A DNA stretch of 64,000 nucleotides from Sandaracinobacteroides sp041675905. Its GTDB lineage: Bacteria; Pseudomonadota; Alphaproteobacteria; Sphingomonadales; Sphingomonadaceae. This document shows positions 8,321 to 16,413 of this stretch, piece after piece. Position numbers and translations under genes: made by a program. Positions within the stretch are counted from its first letter, which is position 1. Each line of letters starts with the position of its first letter. The notes beneath the pieces were generated by a model. The model saw only the letters and a program-made list of their open reading frames with translations, was not told the DNA's origin and did not search any database. The stretch is from NCBI GenBank assembly GCA_041675905.1, contig JBAYSX010000001.1:62001-126000 (forward strand), read 5' to 3'.

Positions 8321-9226
8321 ATGGCAAAGAGGTCCGGCAAGCCGGAAAATATCCCGCGCGGCATCGGCCTGCGTATCGCGGCGGCTGGCTGTTTTTCCAT
8401 CATGTCGGCGTTGTTCAAGATGGCGGGGGAGCATGGTGTCGCCGCGCCGGAAATGCTGCTGTATCGCGCGATTTTCGGGATTCCCGTTATCCTGATCTGG
8501 GTATGGTCCGGGCCGGGCCTGGGCGCGCTGTCAACCAGACGCCCCTGGGCGCATGTGCTGCGCGTCAGCCTTGGCATTGCCTCTATCCTGTGCGTTTTCC
8601 AGGGGCTGATCCTGTTGCCGCTCGCCGATGCCGCCACCATCGGTTTCACCACGCCGATCTTCGCGATCATCCTGTCGTGGGCGTTGCTGAAAGAACGCAT
8701 CGGGCCGCGCCGCTGGCTGGCGGTGCTCTGCGGTTTTCTGGGCGTTGTGATCGTGATGCGACCCGGGGGCAGCGGCGTTGAATTGCCGCTTGCCGGCGTG
8801 GCCTTTGCCCTCGTCGGCGCGCTGGGGGCAGCCGGTGTCACCATCACGCTGCGCCAGATGGGCCGGACAGAACATGTCGCCGCCATCACTTTCTGGTTTT
8901 TTGTTGGATCGGCGGCGGTGGGTGTGATTTTATGGCCTTTCGTCGGTCAGATCCATGACTGGCGCACCACCGTCTTGCTGGCGCTCGGCGGTATCGCCGG
9001 CGGGCTGGCGCAACTCACCATGACGGCGTCCTTGCAATCCGCGCCGGTGTCGGTGGTGGCGCCCTTCGATTATCTCCAGATTATCGGCGCGATTTTGCTC
9101 GGCTGGCTGTTGCTCGCCACCGTGCCGACGATCAACACTCTGGCGGGCGGCGCGATCATCGCCGGCAGCGGGCTCTATGCCGCCTGGCGCGAACGGCTGG
9201 CTACAGAGCGGCGTAAGAAGGGCTGA
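8321..9226 (+). CDS. DMT-superfamily (EamA) transporter
   Basis: A 301-aa inner-membrane protein with about ten hydrophobic helices in two repeats of the EamA fold; the first repeat contains LYRAIFGIPVILIWV and FTTPIFAIILSW, the second APFDYLQIIGAILLGWLL. The family exports metabolites or amino acids, and the substrate cannot be read from sequence. The start at 8321 is preferred to an upstream in-frame start at 8171 since the extra 50 residues are hydrophilic and unlike the family. It stands alone; its end overlaps by 26 bases the 3' end of the opposite metallopeptidase gene. Confidence 0.85.
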   Translation: MAKRSGKPENIPRGIGLRIAAAGCFSIMSALFKMAGEHGVAAPEMLLYRAIFGIPVILIWVWSGPGLGALSTRRPWAHVLRVSLGIASILCVFQGLILLPLADAATIGFTTPIFAIILSWALLKERIGPRRWLAVLCGFLGVVIVMRPGGSGVELPLAGVAFALVGALGAAGVTITLRQMGRTEHVAAITFWFFVGSAAVGVILWPFVGQIHDWRTTVLLALGGIAGGLAQLTMTASLQSAPVSVVAPFDYLQIIGAILLGWLLLATVPTINTLAGGAIIAGSGLYAAWRERLATERRKKG

Positions 9227-10112
9227 AGCTGTCGCAGGCTTCGGGGTTGCCGGCTTCAAAACCCCGGGTCAGCCAACGCACCCGCTGTTCGGCGGTGCCA
9301 TGGGTGAAGCTGTCCGGCACGACATGGCCCTGCGCCTGCCGTTGCAGCGTGTCGTCGCCAATGGCTTCCGCCGCGCGCACCCCTTCGGGGAAATCCCCCC
9401 GGTCCAGCAGGTCGCGGTGATAGGCGGCCCAGACGCCCGCAAAGCAATCGGCCTGCAGTTCCATACGCACCTGCACCTGATTTGCTTCCGCCTGCGAGCG
9501 CGCCGCCCTTTGGGCGCGCTGCACCTGTTCGGACAGGCCGGTGACGGTTTGCACATGATGGCCGACTTCATGTGCGATGACATAGGCGGCGGCGAAATCG
9601 CCTGGCGCGCCAAAGCGGCGCGACAATTCATCGAAAAAGCTGGTGTCGAGATAGATTTTCCGATCGCCGGGGCAGTAAAATGGCCCGCTGGCCGAAGATG
9701 CGCTGCCGCACGCCGATTGCACCCGACCGGCAAACAGCACCAGAGTCGGCTCAGGGTAGGTCTGGCCCTGGGCTGCGAAATATTGGCCCCAGCTTTCCTC
9801 GGTCGTCGCCAAAACTTTTGCCACGAAACGGTCGGTTTTACTGGTTTGCGCCGTGGTGGCGGGCTGGCCAACCTGCGTCATCTGCGGCGCCGGACCGCCG
9901 CCGCCAAACATGTTCAGCAGGAAGAAACCGCCGACCACGACGACCACACCCAGAATCCCGAAGCGGGAAAATATCATGGAAAGCAGGGCTGTCGGCAGAC
10001 CGCCGCCACCCCCCAATCCGCCGGCACGATTGCCGCCGCCGGGAAAGCCGAAGCCACCGCGACCACGGCGATTTTCGATGTTGCTGCTCTCGCGTTCGTC
10101 ATCGAGGCGCAT
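9201..10112 (-). CDS. neutral zinc metallopeptidase (YpfJ family)
   Basis: A 303-aa membrane-anchored zinc protease. After a Gly/Arg-rich cytoplasmic tail, one transmembrane helix lies near residues 45-67 (GILGVVVVVGGFFLLNMF). The zinc motif AHEVGHHV with HExxH follows in the periplasmic domain, and MELQADCFAGVWA supplies the third ligand region. Length and order match the YpfJ / neutral zinc metallopeptidase family, whose substrate is unknown. The start at 10112 has a strong Shine-Dalgarno (AAGGAAAAGATC) and removes a poorly conserved 29-residue extension. Confidence 0.9.
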   Translation of the reverse strand: MRLDDERESSNIENRRGRGGFGFPGGGNRAGGLGGGGGLPTALLSMIFSRFGILGVVVVVGGFFLLNMFGGGGPAPQMTQVGQPATTAQTSKTDRFVAKVLATTEESWGQYFAAQGQTYPEPTLVLFAGRVQSACGSASSASGPFYCPGDRKIYLDTSFFDELSRRFGAPGDFAAAYVIAHEVGHHVQTVTGLSEQVQRAQRAARSQAEANQVQVRMELQADCFAGVWAAYHRDLLDRGDFPEGVRAAEAIGDDTLQRQAQGHVVPDSFTHGTAEQRVRWLTRGFEAGNPEACDSFSPSYAAL

Positions 10113-10220
10113 GATCTTTTCCTTCGGGCCGTAACTGCGTTTGTTGTATCGCTGTTTCCCCCGATCGTACAAGCGGCGTTCAACGCTGGCGTGCGCCATT
10201 GCAGCGGGCTATGAAGGAAC

Positions 10221-11000
10221 ATGGCCAGCACCGCTTCCACCGCCAAACCCGAAAATGTCGCGCTGTTCGGCACGCTCGCCGCCGACTGGTGGGACCCGGA
10301 CGGCAGTTCGAAGCTGTTGCACCGGATCAACCCGGCGCGGCTGGGGTTCATCCACGGCCAGGCAATCGCGCATTTTGACCGCGACCCGCGCGCCCGGCGC
10401 GGGCTTTTGGGGCTGAAGGCGCTGGATGTCGGTTGCGGCGGCGGGCTTGTGGCCGAACCGCTGGCACGCATGGGGGCGGATGTTACGGGAATCGACGCTG
10501 GTGAACAGGTGATTGCGGTTGCCCGCGCCCATGCTGAAGAACAGGGGCTGGAGATCGACTATCGCGCCGGCGATGTCGTCGACCTCGCCCGCGAAAAACC
10601 CGGATTTTTCGATCTCATCACCTGCCTCGAAGTCGTGGAGCATGTCGCGGACCGCCGCGCCTTTTTGCGGGCGCTGCACGATCTGCTGAAACCGGGCGGT
10701 TTGCTGATTTACTCCACGCCCAATCGGACACCGCAAAGCTATGCGGTTCTGATTGTCGGGGCGGAGCGCATTGCCCGGCTGATTCCCGACGGCGGCCATC
10801 ATTGGAAGCAGTTCATCACGCCTGCGGAGTTGGCCGACGAGCTCGCCGCCGCCGGGCTGCACCCGGAGCCGGTGCATGGCCTGAGCTGGGCCCCGCACAA
10901 GGGGTTTCACATATCCGGCGATAAATCCGTCAATTATATCGGTATCGCGGTGCGCCGCGAGGAGACGCCGGTGGCAGGTTCACACGGCCGCGCGTTTTAA
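10221..11000 (+). CDS. ubiG: ubiquinone biosynthesis O-methyltransferase UbiG
   Basis: A 259-aa SAM methyltransferase that performs both O-methylations in ubiquinone synthesis. Motif I is ALDVGCGGGLVAEPLARMGA at about residues 71-90 and is followed by VTGIDAGE; TSTAKPENVALFGTLAADWWDP near the N-terminus and GLSWAPHKGFHISGD-like C-terminal residues are typical of UbiG. Length is normal. The gene is single and its last 21 bases overlap the 3' end of the opposite MaoC-like gene. Confidence 0.93.
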   Translation: MASTASTAKPENVALFGTLAADWWDPDGSSKLLHRINPARLGFIHGQAIAHFDRDPRARRGLLGLKALDVGCGGGLVAEPLARMGADVTGIDAGEQVIAVARAHAEEQGLEIDYRAGDVVDLAREKPGFFDLITCLEVVEHVADRRAFLRALHDLLKPGGLLIYSTPNRTPQSYAVLIVGAERIARLIPDGGHHWKQFITPAELADELAAAGLHPEPVHGLSWAPHKGFHISGDKSVNYIGIAVRREETPVAGSHGRAF

Positions 11001-11450
11001 CCGGGCAGGACGAACATCCACGGTCGCCCGGATGGGCCAAATCAGCGATACCCGCATCACCAGATCGCGATTCTGGTTCCAGGCGCGTACACGCTGGTGC
11101 ACGCGACCCATATCATCGCGCAAACGCTTGGAGATGATCTCCGCTTCTACGCACAGGCGATCATAAACATAGACGGCGTGCGGAAAGCGCGGCGCGGCGA
11201 AGGCCGGCGCGCCATCCAGCGCCGCCTGCGCCACCTGCATATCGGCGAAAATATGCTTCAGGCACAGCATCTGCACGAACAGCGGGCTGACCATCTTGCC
11301 CGCATAAATATCGGCCTGTGGCGTGCCGGGAACCGGGCGATCGAACAGCGGATCATAATTCCGCGCGAACTGCCGCGCCTCATCCATGCCAACCGCGATC
11401 GGCGGCGTACGCAATAAATCGCCGATCATGAACTGGTGGTACATCTTCAT
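10980..11450 (-). CDS. MaoC-like (hot-dog fold) dehydratase-type protein
   Basis: A 156-aa protein that fits the single hot-dog MaoC-like dehydratases: MYHQFMIGDLLRTPPIAV, then ARQFARNYDPLFDRP at the place of the usual active-site helix, and RLCVEAEIISKRL in the second strand. The canonical histidine after the NYDP motif appears to be missing (DRP instead of FHxD), so activity is uncertain. The ATG at 11450 gives the family start; the frame extends upstream to 11597, but that part overlaps the osmC gene on the other strand and has no family character. Confidence 0.65.
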   Translation of the reverse strand: MKMYHQFMIGDLLRTPPIAVGMDEARQFARNYDPLFDRPVPGTPQADIYAGKMVSPLFVQMLCLKHIFADMQVAQAALDGAPAFAAPRFPHAVYVYDRLCVEAEIISKRLRDDMGRVHQRVRAWNQNRDLVMRVSLIWPIRATVDVRPARLKRAAV

Positions 11451-11535
11451 GGCGATGTTTACGGACACCGCCGTTGAACTTTTATCCGCTCCGCGCGTTG
11501 CAATCCTGTGTGGAAACATCGGAAGGAACGGCGAG

Positions 11536-11964
11536 ATGACCATCGAACGCAAGGGCTCGGCGATATGGCGTGGCGGCTTCAGGGACGGGAGCGGCACAGT
11601 TTCGACCGACAGCGGCGCGCTGGGGGGCTATCCCTATGGCTATTCCAGCCGCTTCGAGGGACAAACCGGCACCAATCCCGAAGAATTGATCGGCGCCGCG
11701 CATGCCGCCTGTTTCACCATGGCGCTGTCCCTGATTCTGGGCGAGGCCGGGTTCACCGCCGACCGCATGCACACGACGGCGGCGGTCAAGCTGGAGAAAA
11801 AGGATGACGGTTTCGCCATCACCGCGTCACACCTGACCCTGGAAGCGGCGATTCCGGACATCGATGCCGCCCGCTTTCAGGAACTGGCCGGAAAAGCGAA
11901 AGCGGGCTGCCCGGTATCGAAATTGCTGAATGCAAATATTACGCTGGATGCAAAACTGGCCTGA
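11536..11964 (+). CDS. osmC: OsmC-family peroxiredoxin
   Basis: A 142-aa organic-hydroperoxide reductase. The two redox cysteines fall at Cys59 (HAACF) and Cys125 (AGCPVSK), exactly the positions known for E. coli OsmC, and the N-terminal MTIERKGSAIWRG strand and the GTNPEELIGAAHAAC helix are diagnostic. OsmC detoxifies lipid and other organic peroxides in the cytosol. The start at 11536 is fixed by the Shine-Dalgarno GGAAGGAACGGCGAG; an upstream frame from 11386 is rejected because it crosses into the opposite MaoC-like gene. Confidence 0.92.
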   Translation: MTIERKGSAIWRGGFRDGSGTVSTDSGALGGYPYGYSSRFEGQTGTNPEELIGAAHAACFTMALSLILGEAGFTADRMHTTAAVKLEKKDDGFAITASHLTLEAAIPDIDAARFQELAGKAKAGCPVSKLLNANITLDAKLA

Positions 11965-11972
11965 GACGAGGA

Positions 11973-12764
11973 TCAGGACGGCTCGCGGTTGAATTGCGGC
12001 GGGCGCTTTTCAAGGAAAGCGGCGATGCCTTCGCGGCCTTCCGCAGAGCGCGCGCGTGCGGTGATGGCGCGGCTTTCCAGTTCCATCTGCGTTTCCAGGG
12101 TGGTCGTAAAACTGTCGAGCAGGAGGCGGCGGGTCGCCCCCAAAGCGCCGGTTGCCGCTTGCGCCAGTTGCTGTGCCTGCGCTTCCGCTTCGCTCAACAT
12201 CTGGCCTTCAGCGGTAACGCGGGTGATCAGGCCTATTTCGGCTGCCTCTTGCGCGCCCACGCGACGATTGCACAGCACCAATTCCTGGGCCCGGCGCATC
12301 CCGACCAGACGGGGCAGCAGCCAGGTCGTTCCGCCATCCGGCGCGATGCCGAGCGCGGTATAGGCGAGGGTGAAATGCGCCGCCGGATCGGCAAGCGCAA
12401 TGTCTCCCATCAGTGCCAGTCCGATGCCAGCCCCCGCCGCCGGACCGTTGATCGCCGTCACCAGCGGCTTCTCCATGCGAACGAACCGGGCAATGGCCGA
12501 ATGGAGGCAGGCGGTGATCTCTTTCAGGAAGTTCGGCAACCGCTCACCCGCGTTGCTGAACGAACCGACATCGCCGCCCGCGCAAAACAGCCGGCCATTG
12601 CCGGTCAGCAGCACGCAGCGGATGCTGTCATCCTCGTCGCAGCTAATCGCCGCATCCATCAGCGCACGGGCCAGCGGCAGATCAAGGGCATTCCCTGCCA
12701 TGGGCCGGTTAAGGGTCAGACGCGCGACCGCGCCACTACGTTCAAACAGCAGCTCATCTGCCAT
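11973..12764 (-). CDS. enoyl-CoA hydratase/isomerase family protein
   Basis: A 263-aa crotonase-fold protein. The oxyanion-hole segments are visible: CAGGDVGSFSN near residues 61-71 and NGPAAGAGIGLALMGDIALA near 104-123. In true hydratases two glutamates follow the second segment; here AYTALGIAPDGGTTWLLPRLVG has the Gly-rich turn but the glutamate pattern is incomplete, so isomerase or thioesterase-like action is possible. Substrates are acyl-CoA esters. It lies downstream of lepB in the same direction with a gap of about 98 bases. Confidence 0.85.
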   Translation of the reverse strand: MADELLFERSGAVARLTLNRPMAGNALDLPLARALMDAAISCDEDDSIRCVLLTGNGRLFCAGGDVGSFSNAGERLPNFLKEITACLHSAIARFVRMEKPLVTAINGPAAGAGIGLALMGDIALADPAAHFTLAYTALGIAPDGGTTWLLPRLVGMRRAQELVLCNRRVGAQEAAEIGLITRVTAEGQMLSEAEAQAQQLAQAATGALGATRRLLLDSFTTTLETQMELESRAITARARSAEGREGIAAFLEKRPPQFNREPS

Positions 12765-12862
12765 GGGATCTGGCCTTTCAAACAGCGGATGCAGGTTTCG
12801 GATTTGGCAGAGGCAGCGGGCGGGGTAAACCCCCGATCAGCCACCAGGCGCCCCCCTGCCTG

Positions 12863-13681
12863 TTACCGCAGGCTCACCAGCGTCCGGTCCCGGCGGAGCG
12901 AACCCGGCCAGGACATCGGATTCAGTTCCTGCGATCCGTTCAGGCTGAAGGTGGTGAATTCCGCACGCCCGACGATATTTTCCCACGGCACGAAACCGAG
13001 GCCGCCGAGTTCGACGGCGACGCGGCTGTCGCGGCTGTTATCGCGGTTGTCGCCCATCAGGAACATGCCGCCGGCAGGAACGACAGTCGCCGGAAAATCA
13101 TCAAGTTCGGTGATGGCGATGTCGAGCGTATCATAGCTGCGACCGCCGGGCAGCGTTTCCCGATAGGTCGGGAAACGGCAAACGGCGGAACCATCAGCGG
13201 CGGTGGCGCGGAAGTGCGGCGCATACATGCAATCGGTGTTCGGCGACACGCGCAATTCGGTGTCGGGCCGGCGTTCGCGCGGCACAGCCTCGCCGTTCAG
13301 AAACAATTGTCCGGCGCGCAATTCCACCGTGTCGCCGGGCAGGCCAATCACGCGTTTGATCCAGTCCGCGCCATCCGATGGCGATTTTACGACGATGATA
13401 TCGCCACGGTCGGGCATGCTGCCGAACAGCCGGCCTTCCATATGGGGCAGGATGGTGAGGGAGGGCGACAGATAGGAATAGCCATAAGGATATTTGGACA
13501 CGATCAGCCGGTCTCCGACCAGCAGCGTCGCCATCATCGATTCGGACGGGATATAAAAGGGCTTGGCGACAAAGCTGTGGATGCCGAGCACGATCAGAAT
13601 CAGCAATGCCCACTGGCGAATCTCGCGCGACCAGCTGAACTTTTCCTTTTGCCTGGTCGTCTCGGGAGTGGATGCGTTCAT
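12863..13681 (-). CDS. lepB: signal peptidase I
   Basis: A 272-aa inner-membrane protease that removes Sec signal peptides. One transmembrane helix at about residues 23-38 is followed by the active-site loop PSESMMATLL with catalytic Ser48 and by WIKRVIGLPGD with the general-base Lys109; GDNRDNSRDSR near residue 220 is box E. The start codon overlaps the acpS stop (ATGA at 13681-13678). It is the last gene of the tightly linked chain pyrE-pdxJ-acpS-lepB; the rnc and era genes that often follow in alphaproteobacteria are not here. Confidence 0.95.
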   Translation of the reverse strand: MNASTPETTRQKEKFSWSREIRQWALLILIVLGIHSFVAKPFYIPSESMMATLLVGDRLIVSKYPYGYSYLSPSLTILPHMEGRLFGSMPDRGDIIVVKSPSDGADWIKRVIGLPGDTVELRAGQLFLNGEAVPRERRPDTELRVSPNTDCMYAPHFRATAADGSAVCRFPTYRETLPGGRSYDTLDIAITELDDFPATVVPAGGMFLMGDNRDNSRDSRVAVELGGLGFVPWENIVGRAEFTTFSLNGSQELNPMSWPGSLRRDRTLVSLR

Positions 13682-14082
13682 GCCGGTCTCGCTGTGATGA
13701 GGACGATGGCCTGGGCGAAAGGGTGGTCGTCTGTGAGGGCCAGGTGGATTTCGGCGCTATGGCCTTTTGGCGTGATGGCTGCAAGCCGTTCGGCAGCGCC
13801 GCCCGTCAGCGCCAGCGTCGGCTTGCCCGAGGGCAGGTTCACCACGCCCATATCACGGAAAAAAACCCCATGGCGAAAGCCGGTGCCCAAAGCCTTGGCG
13901 CAGGCTTCCTTGGCAGCGAAACGCTTGGCGTAGGTGCCGGCGCGGGTGAGAGGACGGCGCTCGGCCCGGGCGCGCTCGATATCCGTGAACACCCGTGCAA
14001 TGAACCGGTCGCCAAAGCGGGTCAGGGTTTTCTCAATCCGCTCGATGTTGCACAGATCATTGCCGAGGCCGATGACGTTCAC
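13678..14082 (-). CDS. acpS: holo-[acyl-carrier-protein] synthase
   Basis: A 134-aa enzyme that transfers 4'-phosphopantetheine from CoA to acyl carrier protein. Asp8 in GLGNDLCNIERIE and the Glu of FAAKEACAKAL (about residue 58) are the magnesium ligands of the family. Length is normal. Overlaps pdxJ by ATGA at 14082-14079 and lepB by ATGA at 13681-13678. Confidence 0.94.
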   Translation of the reverse strand: MNVIGLGNDLCNIERIEKTLTRFGDRFIARVFTDIERARAERRPLTRAGTYAKRFAAKEACAKALGTGFRHGVFFRDMGVVNLPSGKPTLALTGGAAERLAAITPKGHSAEIHLALTDDHPFAQAIVLITARPA

Positions 14083-14837
14083 AGCGCCGGACCCTGTGCC
14101 CGTGCCGCGGTCATCCGCCGCCGCATGTCGCGGATTGCAGCATCGAGACCGATAAACACCGCCTCGCCAATCAGGAAATGGCCGATGTTGAGTTCGCGGA
14201 AATCGGTGATGGCGGCGACCGGTGCGACGTTCGCGTAGGTGAGCCCGTGTCCGGCATGGACTTCCAGACCGAGTGCCGATGCGCGCGCCGCCGCGGTGCG
14301 GAGCCGCGCGATTTGTTCGGAGACGTCCTTTTCCGAAACAGCATGGGCGTAGGGGCCGGTGTGCAGTTCGACGACCGGTACGCCCAGCGCGGCTGCCGCC
14401 TCTACCTGGTGGAGATCAGGTGCGATGAACAGGCTGACCCGGATACCGGCAGCGGCCAACCGCGTCGTGAAAGGCCGAAGCTGTTCGCTGCCGCCTGCGA
14501 CATCCAGCCCGCCTTCGGTGGTGCGTTCGGCGCGGCGTTCCGGAACGATGCAGGCGGCATGCGGTCGACGGGCCAGCGCAATGGCCAGCATTTCATCGGT
14601 CGCCGCCATTTCCAGATTCAGCGGCAGCGCCACGCCATCGATCAGTTCGGCGATATCGCCGTCGGTCATGTGGCGGCGATCCTCGCGCAGGTGTGCGGTG
14701 ATGCCGTCCGCGCCCGCCGCCGCCGCCGCATGGGCCGCGCGCAACGGTGATGGATGCAGGCCGCCCCGCGCGTTGCGGATGGTGGCCACATGATCGATAT
14801 TGACGCCAAGGCGCAGCGGGGATGGCTGTCTGTTCAT
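14079..14837 (-). CDS. pdxJ: pyridoxine 5'-phosphate synthase
   Basis: A 252-aa TIM-barrel enzyme that joins 1-deoxy-D-xylulose 5-phosphate with 3-amino-2-oxopropyl phosphate to make pyridoxine phosphate. LGVNIDHVATIRNARGG at about residues 10-26 and ITAHLREDRRHM at 45-56 are diagnostic; VELHTGPYA and HAGHGLTYANV complete the barrel motifs. Its ends overlap pyrE and acpS by 4 bases each, so the chain is translated as a coupled unit. Confidence 0.96.
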   Translation of the reverse strand: MNRQPSPLRLGVNIDHVATIRNARGGLHPSPLRAAHAAAAAGADGITAHLREDRRHMTDGDIAELIDGVALPLNLEMAATDEMLAIALARRPHAACIVPERRAERTTEGGLDVAGGSEQLRPFTTRLAAAGIRVSLFIAPDLHQVEAAAALGVPVVELHTGPYAHAVSEKDVSEQIARLRTAAARASALGLEVHAGHGLTYANVAPVAAITDFRELNIGHFLIGEAVFIGLDAAIRDMRRRMTAARAQGPAL

Positions 14838-15430
14838 GCTGCGCGGCTGCCTGGCTTGACTGCCGGGATAGCGGCGAGTGCGGGAGGCAGCGCATCCGGC
14901 GCATAGATGGGCTCGGAAAGCCGCAGCAGGGGTGTAAAGGGTACGCCCAGATCGGCCCCGCCGTCAGAGCGGTCAACCAGGGCCGCCGCATGGATGACGT
15001 CTCCGCCAGCATTGCGAATCGCCGCAATCGCCTCGCGGGAGGAAAGACCGGTCGTCACGACATCCTCCATCAGGATTACGGGCGTATCCGGCGCGAGGCG
15101 AAAGCCCCGTCGCAACTCGAACGTGCCGGAGGGGCGCTCGACGAACATCGACAGCAGTCCCAGCGCCCGCGCCAGCTCATATCCACAGATCAGGCCGCCC
15201 ATGGCGGGCGCGATGACGGCTTGCGCCCGCGCCTTCACATCCGCCGGGATGCGCGCAGCCAGCGCTCCGGCCAGCCGTTCGGCTCGCATCGGATCCATCA
15301 ACACCCGCGCGCACTGGAGATAGACGGCGCTGTGCATGCCGGAAGACAGCAGGAAATGCCCGTCCAGCAGGGCTTCCGCCGCACGGAATTCCGCAAGGAT
15401 TGCATTGTCGGTCAGATAAGGTTCAGCCAT
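14834..15430 (-). CDS. pyrE: orotate phosphoribosyltransferase
   Basis: A 198-aa enzyme of pyrimidine synthesis that makes OMP from orotate and PRPP. The PRPP loop VILMEDVVTTGLSSREAI-like segment is at about residues 116-133 and FLLSSGMHSAVYLQCARVLMDP at 25-46 is typical. The frame is open back to 15481 with a TTG overlapping the DUF481 stop, but the ATG at 15430 gives the usual N-terminus (MAEPYLTDNAIL) and is preferred. First gene of the pyrE-pdxJ-acpS-lepB chain. Confidence 0.94.
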   Translation of the reverse strand: MAEPYLTDNAILAEFRAAEALLDGHFLLSSGMHSAVYLQCARVLMDPMRAERLAGALAARIPADVKARAQAVIAPAMGGLICGYELARALGLLSMFVERPSGTFELRRGFRLAPDTPVILMEDVVTTGLSSREAIAAIRNAGGDVIHAAALVDRSDGGADLGVPFTPLLRLSEPIYAPDALPPALAAIPAVKPGSRAA

Positions 15431-15477
15431 GGCCCGTTCGCTAGCCGTTTTTGTCGCCCCGCGCCAGCGGCTCGCGC

Positions 15478-16374
15478 TCAACTGCCGCCGAACTCATAGA
15501 CCAGTGTTGCGCGCGTGACGGTGTCGAGCTTGCGCAAATCGTCGGGCGGGTTGCTTTCATACAGCATGTTGACAGACAGGCGCGCCGACATCGGCCCCCA
15601 TAATTTGCTGGTTATCGCGGCCAGCGACGCGATGCTGCTATTGTCGGTTTCAAAAATGCCCGAAGTATTCTGCGTGAATGTCGTGTTGGGGTTGATTTCC
15701 CAGGCAAAATTGCTGGCGAGGCGGATGGCTGCCGAATTCTCATGCCGGTCGTAGAAATCGCTTTGCCGCAACGACGGGCCGGCTTCGACCTGCCAGTTGA
15801 GGCGGCCATCTTCCAGCACCTGATAACCAACCCCGAACGCTTCGGCGAAACGCGATTTCAGCCCGGACACCCGGTTACGCTCCCAGCCGACCCGGCCAAA
15901 CAAATAGGTGCGGTCCGACAATTTCCAGTTCGGCTGATAGCTGACGGAATAGCGTTCCTGGCTGTTCGATCCGTCACTGCGCTGCAAATCGGCGCTGGCG
16001 GTAAAGCGATGCTGCCATTGCGGAGTGTCACGCACCAGATTGATGCCGACCGCAACCGTCACGGTGTCGGAGTTTCCGGTGGCGAACGATCCGCCGACTT
16101 CACCTGAACCGGTCCAGTTGTCCAGTAACGACGCTTTCGCCAGCGCTTCTTCCTGCGCAATGGCTTCTTCGGCGTGATAAGCGCTCACCATCGCATCGAT
16201 TTCGGTCAGGCTTTCAGGATGCGTTTCGCGCGCGACGGCAACGACTGCTTCGGCGCGGCTGGCCTTGCCGCTGCGCAGGGCCGCGTCGATCATCGCGCGC
16301 ACGGGTTCGGGCAAGGGGGTAGCGTGCGCCGCCACCGGCGTGAGGAGAAAGACGATCAGGGCAGGGCGCAACAT
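15478..16374 (-). CDS. DUF481 (YdiY-like) outer-membrane-associated protein
   Basis: A 298-aa exported protein. A signal peptide (MLRPALIVFLLTPVAAHA) is followed by an alpha-helical segment with EAEEAIAQEEALAKASL character and then a DUF481 beta-barrel-like domain from about residue 85: GSGEVGGSFATGNSDT, FGRVGWERNRVSG, YQVLEDGRLNWQVE. DUF481 proteins are presumed small outer-membrane barrels of unknown role. It lies between rel and pyrE in the same direction. Confidence 0.87.
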   Translation of the reverse strand: MLRPALIVFLLTPVAAHATPLPEPVRAMIDAALRSGKASRAEAVVAVARETHPESLTEIDAMVSAYHAEEAIAQEEALAKASLLDNWTGSGEVGGSFATGNSDTVTVAVGINLVRDTPQWQHRFTASADLQRSDGSNSQERYSVSYQPNWKLSDRTYLFGRVGWERNRVSGLKSRFAEAFGVGYQVLEDGRLNWQVEAGPSLRQSDFYDRHENSAAIRLASNFAWEINPNTTFTQNTSGIFETDNSSIASLAAITSKLWGPMSARLSVNMLYESNPPDDLRKLDTVTRATLVYEFGGS

Positions 16375-16413
16375 TCCGGCTCCGGTGCCACGAGCAGACG
16401 TCCAAAGGCAAGC